Shown piece by piece: positions 7,350 to 11,484 of a stretch of 11,484 nt of DNA. A model generated the notes under the pieces. It did no database searches, was not told the origin of the DNA, and saw nothing but the letters and a program-made list of their open reading frames with translations. Every line of letters begins with the position of its first letter. Position 1 is the first letter of the stretch. Origin of the DNA: DASRVA01 sp035550715 (GTDB taxonomy: Bacteria > Gemmatimonadota > Gemmatimonadetes > JACCXV01 > JAHWKZ01); contig DASZOP010000053.1 in NCBI GenBank assembly GCA_035550715.1, positions 1-11,484 of the forward strand, read 5' to 3'. The translations under genes and the position numbers were made by a program.

Positions 7350-8678
7350 ATGAACGATCGGACGACCACGAAGCGTACGGCTCCGGCCAGGCCGGAGGCG
7401 CGACCCGAGCGGGAGCCGCCGGTCCCGGAGGGTGGAGACCTCGAGGCGAGCCCGTTCGCGGCGGTGAACCATTACTTCGATCTCGGGGCGACCGCGGCGG
7501 GGATCCCCAACGAGTACCGGCTCCTCATGAAGACCCCCTATCGCGAGCTCCGGGTCGAGGTGCCGGTCCGGATGGACGACGGCCGGCTGGAGGTGTTCAT
7601 CGGCTACCGGGTCCAGCACAACGGCGCGCGGGGTCCCTACAAGGGCGGCGTCCGCTTCCACCCCTCCGCCGATCTCGACGAGATCCGCGCGCTGGCGTCG
7701 ATCATGAGCTGGAAGACCGCCGTCGTCGACATCCCGTTCGGCGGGGCCAAGGGCGGGATCCAGGTCGATCCGCGGGGGATGAGCGAGCGCGAGCTCCGCG
7801 AGATGACGCGCCGCTACACCCAGCACATCTCCTACATCCTTGGCATCAACCGCGACATCCCGGCGCCCGACATGAACACCAACGCCCAGATCATGGCGTG
7901 GATGATGGACGCCTACGGGCAGAAGCACGGCTACACGCCTGGGATCGTGACCGGGAAGCCGATCCCCCTCGGCGGCTCACCAGGTCGCGAGTCGGCCACC
8001 GCCCAGGGCCTGGCGTTCGTGCTGGAGGCCGCCCAGGCGGACCTCGACTTCCGGCTCGAAGGGTCGCGGATCGCCATCCAGGGGTTCGGCAACGTGGGGA
8101 GCTGGGCGGCCCGGATCCTGTCCCGGATGGGGGCGCGGATCGTCTCGATCTCGGACATCGAGGGCGGGGTCCACGACGACGACGGTCTGGACATCCCGAA
8201 GCTCCTCCACCACGTCGAGAAGACGGGGTCGGTCAAGGGGTTCACCCGCTGCGACGCGATGACGCAGGAGGAGCTCCTGACCTGCGACTGCGACATCCTG
8301 ATCCCGGCCGCGATCGGCAGCGTGATCAACGGCCCGGTGGCGGAGAAGGTCAAGGCACCGCTGGTCGTCGAGGCCGCCAACCATCCGGTGACGCCGGCCG
8401 GCGACGCGGTGCTCGCCCGGCGTGGCGTGACGGTCCTGCCGGACATCGTGATGAACGCGGGCGGGGTGATCGTCTCCTACTTCGAATGGGTCCAGAACAT
8501 CCAGGAGTTCCGCTGGTCGCTCGACAAGGTGAACCGGGAGCTCAAGCGATTCATCACGACCGCCTGGCGGGACGTCCACACGGCGAGCCGCCAGGAGCGG
8601 CTCGACCTTCGGATCGCGGGCTACATGATCGGGATCTCGCGGGTCATGGAGGCGACCCGCCTGAGAGGCTACGTGTAG
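7350..8678 (+). CDS. gdhA: Glutamate dehydrogenase (Glu/Leu/Phe/Val dehydrogenase family)
   Basis: A 442-residue cytosolic enzyme interconverting glutamate and 2-oxoglutarate plus ammonia, linking nitrogen and carbon metabolism. The substrate domain shows GPYKGGVRFH with Lys98, SWKTA with Lys122, GGAKGG with catalytic Lys134, and PAPDMNT with Asp174. The cofactor domain has GFGNVG (245-250) and an acidic residue at the end of the second strand (SDI, Asp269), which favours NAD over NADP, though this is not decisive. NAGGVIVSYFEWVQN (369-383) is typical of the hexameric short-chain GDHs. The first 34 residues are charged and proline-rich and probably disordered; no later in-frame start before the conserved core is plausible. 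There is no Shine-Dalgarno sequence before the ATG, consistent with a leaderless mRNA. It converges on the TonB-like gene with a 4 bp gap. Confidence 0.95.
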   Translation: MNDRTTTKRTAPARPEARPEREPPVPEGGDLEASPFAAVNHYFDLGATAAGIPNEYRLLMKTPYRELRVEVPVRMDDGRLEVFIGYRVQHNGARGPYKGGVRFHPSADLDEIRALASIMSWKTAVVDIPFGGAKGGIQVDPRGMSERELREMTRRYTQHISYILGINRDIPAPDMNTNAQIMAWMMDAYGQKHGYTPGIVTGKPIPLGGSPGRESATAQGLAFVLEAAQADLDFRLEGSRIAIQGFGNVGSWAARILSRMGARIVSISDIEGGVHDDDGLDIPKLLHHVEKTGSVKGFTRCDAMTQEELLTCDCDILIPAAIGSVINGPVAEKVKAPLVVEAANHPVTPAGDAVLARRGVTVLPDIVMNAGGVIVSYFEWVQNIQEFRWSLDKVNRELKRFITTAWRDVHTASRQERLDLRIAGYMIGISRVMEATRLRGYV

Positions 8679-8682
8679 GCGA

Positions 8683-9432
8683 TCAGTCGCACTGCGAATT
8701 CCTTGCCTCCCCCTCGCCCGGCTTGTCCGCCTGGTCCGTATCCTTCCCGGCGCATCGCTCCTCCCGCCACACGCGGTCCTTCCGATCCTCGGGGACGAAA
8801 CCGCCCCACGGGACGGGGACGGTGATGCCGCCCTCGGCCAGGCCGACCGAGGGCTCGCGCGGGACGCCGGCGCCGGGCAGGTCGGCCAGCCGGGAGGCCA
8901 GCAGCGACTCCGCCCGCTGGATCTCGATCCGCCGCGCGTCGACCGGCGCGGACCGGCGTCCGATTCCGCCCGGCGTGCCCTCCAGCGGTGCGAGGGGAGT
9001 GAGGAGCGTGGTCGGCGGGATCGTCCGGATCTCCGGAGCGCGTCCGGAGGGTCGCGGCCTCGCGATCGGCGTCTCCAGTGGCAGGATCGCGGGCGGGGCC
9101 CGGCCGGGCGGCGCGTCCGAGGGCGCCTCCGCCGGCCCGGCCGGGGGTTCCCGCGCCTCGCCGACCTCGGGACGGGCCGGGACGACCGGCTCGGAGATCA
9201 CGGTGACCTCGCCGGGGCGGGGCGACGGTCCCTGAACGGGAAGATCCAGCACCCACAGCAGGACGGCATGAACGGCGGCGGCCAGGACGAGCGCGACCGC
9301 CAGCCATCGGCGGTAGGAGGGTCGTGGAGATCGCCCGCGAGGCGGGGTCGGCTTGGGCGCGGCCCCGGTCGGACGCCCCGAAGGCCCGGGCTCGATCCGA
9401 GCCGGCGACTCGGTCGCGTGGGAGGATGGCAT
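8683..9432 (-). CDS. TonB-like single-span proline-rich envelope protein, function unknown
   Basis: A 249-residue protein with TonB/TolA-like layout: a basic, proline-rich cytoplasmic N-terminus (1-43), one membrane helix (about 44-62, preceded by YRRW), and a long Pro/Ala-rich periplasmic linker (63-165). The C-terminal part (166-249) has a helix-forming RRIEIQRAESLLASRLADL stretch, then GGITVPVPWGGF, and a charged tail with two cysteines (C227, C248) that could form a disulfide. The C-terminal TonB fold (YP..A...G..G.V.V) is not seen, so TonB function is not supported. The ATG at 9432 is preferred, with AGGG 5 bases upstream; an in-frame GTG at 9438 would add two residues. The gene is divergent from sod (61 bp apart) and ends 4 bp from gdhA. 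Base composition and frame make it a real gene; its role is unknown. Confidence 0.7.
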   Translation of the reverse strand: MPSSHATESPARIEPGPSGRPTGAAPKPTPPRGRSPRPSYRRWLAVALVLAAAVHAVLLWVLDLPVQGPSPRPGEVTVISEPVVPARPEVGEAREPPAGPAEAPSDAPPGRAPPAILPLETPIARPRPSGRAPEIRTIPPTTLLTPLAPLEGTPGGIGRRSAPVDARRIEIQRAESLLASRLADLPGAGVPREPSVGLAEGGITVPVPWGGFVPEDRKDRVWREERCAGKDTDQADKPGEGEARNSQCD

Positions 9433-9464
9433 CGCCACCCTAGTCTAACCCCGGGGCGGAGAAA

Positions 9465-9482
9465 CGTTCGAACGGATATATT
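9465..9482 (+). promoter_or_regulatory. Probable sod promoter -10 with overlapping palindrome
   Basis: TATATT (9477-9482) lies in CGGATATATTCC, the third copy of the block seen before the thioesterase and gdhA genes. Eleven bases separate it from the ATG at 9494. No -35 hexamer is seen at the right distance. A perfect 10-base palindrome CGTTCGAACG (9465-9474) abuts the -10 and may be an operator that replaces or controls -35 recognition; this last point is speculation. Confidence 0.5.
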
Positions 9483-9493
9483 CCGCGCCCCCG

Positions 9494-10090
9494 ATGGCCT
9501 ATGAGCACGCGCCCGAGCCCCTGCCCTTCGAGGCGGATGCGCTGGACGGCATCAGCCGCCAGCTCACCGAGTGGCACTACGACACCCACTACCAGTCCTA
9601 CGTGAAGGGGAGGAACGCGGTCGAGAAGCATCTCGCCGAGATGCGCGAGAAGGGGGACTTTGCCGACGTGCGGTCGGCCAAGCTCAACGAGAGCCACAAC
9701 GCGAGCGGCATGATCCTGCACGAGATCTACTATGCCGTCCTGGGCGGCGACGGCGAGCTCGACGAGGACCTCCCCGTCCGCGCCAAGATCGAGGAGGACT
9801 TCGGCTCCTATGAGGCCTGGGTGGAGGAGTTCAAGGCGGTGGCGATGAGCGCGCGAGGCTGGGCCATCCTCGCCTACGACGCCTCGGACGGACGCCTGCA
9901 CGTCTTCCTCGTCGACGGTCACGATCAGGGGGCCGTGTGGGGCGCCCAGCCGATCCTGCCCCTGGACGTCTGGGAGCACGCCTACTACTACGACCAGGGC
10001 CCCAACCGCGCGGCCTACGTCGAGACGTTTCTGAAGAATCTCAACTGGAAAGCCGTGGACGAGTACTACCGGCGGGCCGCCGGGCTCTGA
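9494..10090 (+). CDS. Superoxide dismutase, Fe/Mn family
   Basis: A 198-residue cytoplasmic enzyme that dismutates superoxide to oxygen and hydrogen peroxide. All four metal ligands are visible: His28 (EWHYDTHY), His76 (GMILHEIYY), Asp158 and His162 (LDVWEHAYY). Tyr36 of the substrate gateway is also present. The second-sphere residues are Gly72 (four before His76) and His143 (15 before Asp158); the His is as in archaeal Fe-SODs, instead of the Gln of E. coli SodA or SodB. Metal preference is therefore open, with iron or cambialistic use possible. There is no signal peptide and no Shine-Dalgarno sequence; the leader is probably about 5 nt or absent. The gene is followed 10 bp later by lpxB. 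Confidence 0.95.
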   Translation: MAYEHAPEPLPFEADALDGISRQLTEWHYDTHYQSYVKGRNAVEKHLAEMREKGDFADVRSAKLNESHNASGMILHEIYYAVLGGDGELDEDLPVRAKIEEDFGSYEAWVEEFKAVAMSARGWAILAYDASDGRLHVFLVDGHDQGAVWGAQPILPLDVWEHAYYYDQGPNRAAYVETFLKNLNWKAVDEYYRRAAGL

Positions 10091-10100
10091 GGCCCGGCCC

Positions 10101-11240
10101 GTGCCGGACGTCCTGATCGTCGCCGGCGAGCCGTCGGGCGACGCCCTGGCCGGAGAGCTCGTGCGGGCCGCCGGCGAGCTGCGTCCGGACGTCCGGTTCT
10201 TCGGCGTCACCGGGCCCGAGCTCGAAGGCGCCGGGGCCGAGCGGGTTCTGCCGACCTCGACCCTCTCGGCGATGGGGCTGACCGAGGTCCTGGGAAGGCT
10301 TCCGGCGGCGCTATCCGCGCTCCGGAGGCTCGAGCGGGCCGCTCTAGAGCGCCCCGCCGCGGGCGCCGTCCTCGTGGACGCGCCGGACTTCAACCTGCGA
10401 CTCGCACGCCGGCTCGCCCGCCACGGCCTTCCGGTCGTCCAGTACGTCGCCCCGACCGTGTGGGCCTGGCGCCGGGGCAGGATCCGCGCGGTCCGGCGCG
10501 CGGTCCGGCGGCTCCTCGTCACGCTCCCGTTCGAGGCCGAGTCGTTCCGGGGGGCGGGCGTGGACGTCGTCCACGTGGGCCACCCCGCCGCGGACCGGAT
10601 CCCGCGCCCTTTGCCGCCCCGGGCCGAGGTCGCCGCGCGGGCGGCCCTACCGGCCGACCGTCGATGGGTGGCCCTCCTCCCCGGCAGCCGGGCCACCGAG
10701 CTCGATCGGCTGGGCGGCCATTTCGCGGCCGCGGCCGCGCGCATCGCCGAGCGTGTCACGGACGTGACGTTCCTGGCCCCGGTGGCTCCGGGCGTGGACC
10801 CGGAGCGTGTCGCGGGATCCCTGTCCGGCGGGCCGCGGGTCGCCCTCGTCCGGCACGATCGGCACGCGGTCCTGGCCCACTGCGCGGCGGCCCTCGCGGC
10901 CTCCGGAACGGCCTCGCTCGAGCTGGCTCTCCTCGGGGTGCCCCACGTCGTCGCCTATCAGGTCTCGCCGGCGACCTGGCGGGCCGCGCGCCTCCTCGTC
11001 CACGTCGAGCACGTGGCGCTCCCCAACCTGATCGCCGGGAAGACGATCGTGCCGGAGTTCCTCCAGGGGAGGGTGGAAGCGGCGTCGATCGCGGGCCCGG
11101 TCCTGACCTGGCTCGCGGACGAGGCCGCGCGCGAGGACGCCGTGCGCGAGCTCGACGCGGTCCGGGTGGCCGTCGGTCCGTCCGGCGTGGCGGATCGCGC
11201 GGCGCGGTCGGCGCTCGATGCCCTTGGACTGGCTCTCTAG
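10101..11240 (+). CDS. lpxB: Lipid-A-disaccharide synthase
   Basis: A 379-residue peripheral membrane glycosyltransferase (GT19) that joins UDP-2,3-diacylglucosamine to lipid X to make the disaccharide core of lipid A. Motifs in order: AGEPSGD (8-14), VDAPDFNLRLAR (92-103, with the conserved Asp pair), QYVAPTVWAWRRGR (114-127), VGHP (159-162), LLPGSRATEL (192-201), SGTASLE (268-274) and PNLIAGKTIVPEFLQ (308-322). Length is normal. The start is GTG at 10101; the sod stop and following bases supply TGAGG (10088-10092) as ribosome site, 8 bases away, so translation is probably coupled to sod. The usual lpxD-fabZ-lpxA neighbours are not next to it, so lpxB is outside that cluster or the cluster is split. 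The C-terminus is alanine- and arginine-rich but in frame. Confidence 0.95.
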   Translation: MPDVLIVAGEPSGDALAGELVRAAGELRPDVRFFGVTGPELEGAGAERVLPTSTLSAMGLTEVLGRLPAALSALRRLERAALERPAAGAVLVDAPDFNLRLARRLARHGLPVVQYVAPTVWAWRRGRIRAVRRAVRRLLVTLPFEAESFRGAGVDVVHVGHPAADRIPRPLPPRAEVAARAALPADRRWVALLPGSRATELDRLGGHFAAAAARIAERVTDVTFLAPVAPGVDPERVAGSLSGGPRVALVRHDRHAVLAHCAAALAASGTASLELALLGVPHVVAYQVSPATWRAARLLVHVEHVALPNLIAGKTIVPEFLQGRVEAASIAGPVLTWLADEAAREDAVRELDAVRVAVGPSGVADRAARSALDALGLAL

Positions 11241-11252
11241 CGCGCCGGTTGT

Positions 11253-11281
11253 TTGACACCTCCAGGAGGGGGTCGCAACTT
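11253..11281 (+). promoter_or_regulatory. Possible promoter of the DoxX-family gene
   Basis: A perfect -35 TTGACA (11253-11258) lies 12 bases after the lpxB stop. At 17-base spacing the -10 position holds CAACTT (11276-11281), which is poor. The element could give the DoxX gene its own promoter, or the gene may simply be read from the sod-lpxB unit. Confidence 0.3.
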
Positions 11282-11310
11282 GACGGAGATCACCAGGTCC
11301 AGGAGGTCCC

Positions 11311-11484
11311 ATGACGCGCACGACGCTGGTGTCGATGCTGGCCCGCATCTTCTGCGGGGCGGTTTTCGTGGTCCACGGTACCCCGAAGATCTTGAACCTG
11401 CAGGGCACGGCGAACTTCTTCGCCGACAACTTCGGGGTCCCGGGGTGGCTCGCCGTTCCGATCGCCGTGCTCGAGTTCTTCGGC
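11311..11484 (+). CDS. DoxX-family membrane protein, 5' end only
   Basis: The first 58 codons of a gene that runs off the right edge. The product starts MTRTTLVSMLARIFCGAVFV and continues with VVHGTPKILNLQG and VPGWLAVPIAVLEFFG, the typical first two membrane helices of DoxX-family proteins, which are small four-helix inner-membrane proteins. Some members take part in quinone or thiol redox processes, but most are uncharacterised. A strong ribosome site AGGAGG (11301-11306) lies 4 bases before the ATG. It is in line with sod and lpxB, 70 bp after the latter. Confidence 0.82.
   Translation, partial: MTRTTLVSMLARIFCGAVFVVHGTPKILNLQGTANFFADNFGVPGWLAVPIAVLEFFG

Noticed and set aside
5743..7353. 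A 536-residue plus-strand frame across the DUF255 gene
   Set aside because: Antisense shadow of a gene with clear family motifs; rich in Arg, Gly, Pro and Val with no domain.
7247..9235. A 662-residue plus-strand frame over gdhA and the TonB-like gene
   Set aside because: It is out of frame with gdhA, whose frame has full GDH motifs, and continues antisense through the next gene.
1..11484. Mobile elements, CRISPR arrays, tRNA/rRNA genes or a defence island
   Set aside because: No transposase, integrase, phage protein, direct repeat array or RNA gene pattern was seen on either strand, and the genes are standard housekeeping families of uniform high GC.

Overview
This is a high-GC chromosomal window made of ordinary, tightly packed housekeeping and metabolic genes from a Gram-negative (diderm) bacterium. 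An lpxB gene for lipid A synthesis shows that lipopolysaccharide is made. The primary-type sigma factor is only about 285 residues long and lacks region 1.1, as is usual in the Bacteroidetes/Chlorobi/Gemmatimonadetes supergroup. Together with the GC content and the style of the neighbouring proteins, this makes Gemmatimonadota or a related high-GC lineage the most likely source. That assignment is an inference from remembered family features, not a search result. I see no mobile elements, phage genes, CRISPR arrays, tRNA or rRNA genes.

Left part, plus strand (1-5403): the 3' end of a Cu/Zn-SOD/CHRD-like exported-type protein closes with a perfect intrinsic terminator. It is followed by an acyl-CoA thioesterase (hotdog fold), an NAD(P)-dependent aldehyde dehydrogenase, signal peptidase I (probably starting at a TTG codon), a strong extended -10 promoter, a primary-type sigma factor, and 4 bp later a probable secreted two-domain protein that I cannot name.

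Centre: a minus-strand DUF255/YyaL-type thioredoxin-domain protein ends 15 bp from the secreted protein gene. It is divergently transcribed from a glutamate dehydrogenase gene. A minus-strand, single-span, proline-rich TonB-like envelope protein converges on glutamate dehydrogenase with a 4 bp gap.

Right part, plus strand (9494-11484): an Fe/Mn superoxide dismutase and lpxB form a close pair, the lpxB ribosome binding site overlapping the sod stop codon. The 5' end of a DoxX-family membrane protein gene runs off the window.

The signal that gene calls alone do not explain is a recurring promoter block, CGGATAT-N-Y-TCC. It lies upstream of the thioesterase, glutamate dehydrogenase and superoxide dismutase genes, always in the transcribed orientation. 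For the last two it sits so close to the ATG, with no Shine-Dalgarno sequence, that their mRNAs are probably leaderless. I found no new defence, biosynthetic or mobile system; the least explained genes are the secreted protein behind the sigma factor and the TonB-like protein without a TonB C-terminal domain.
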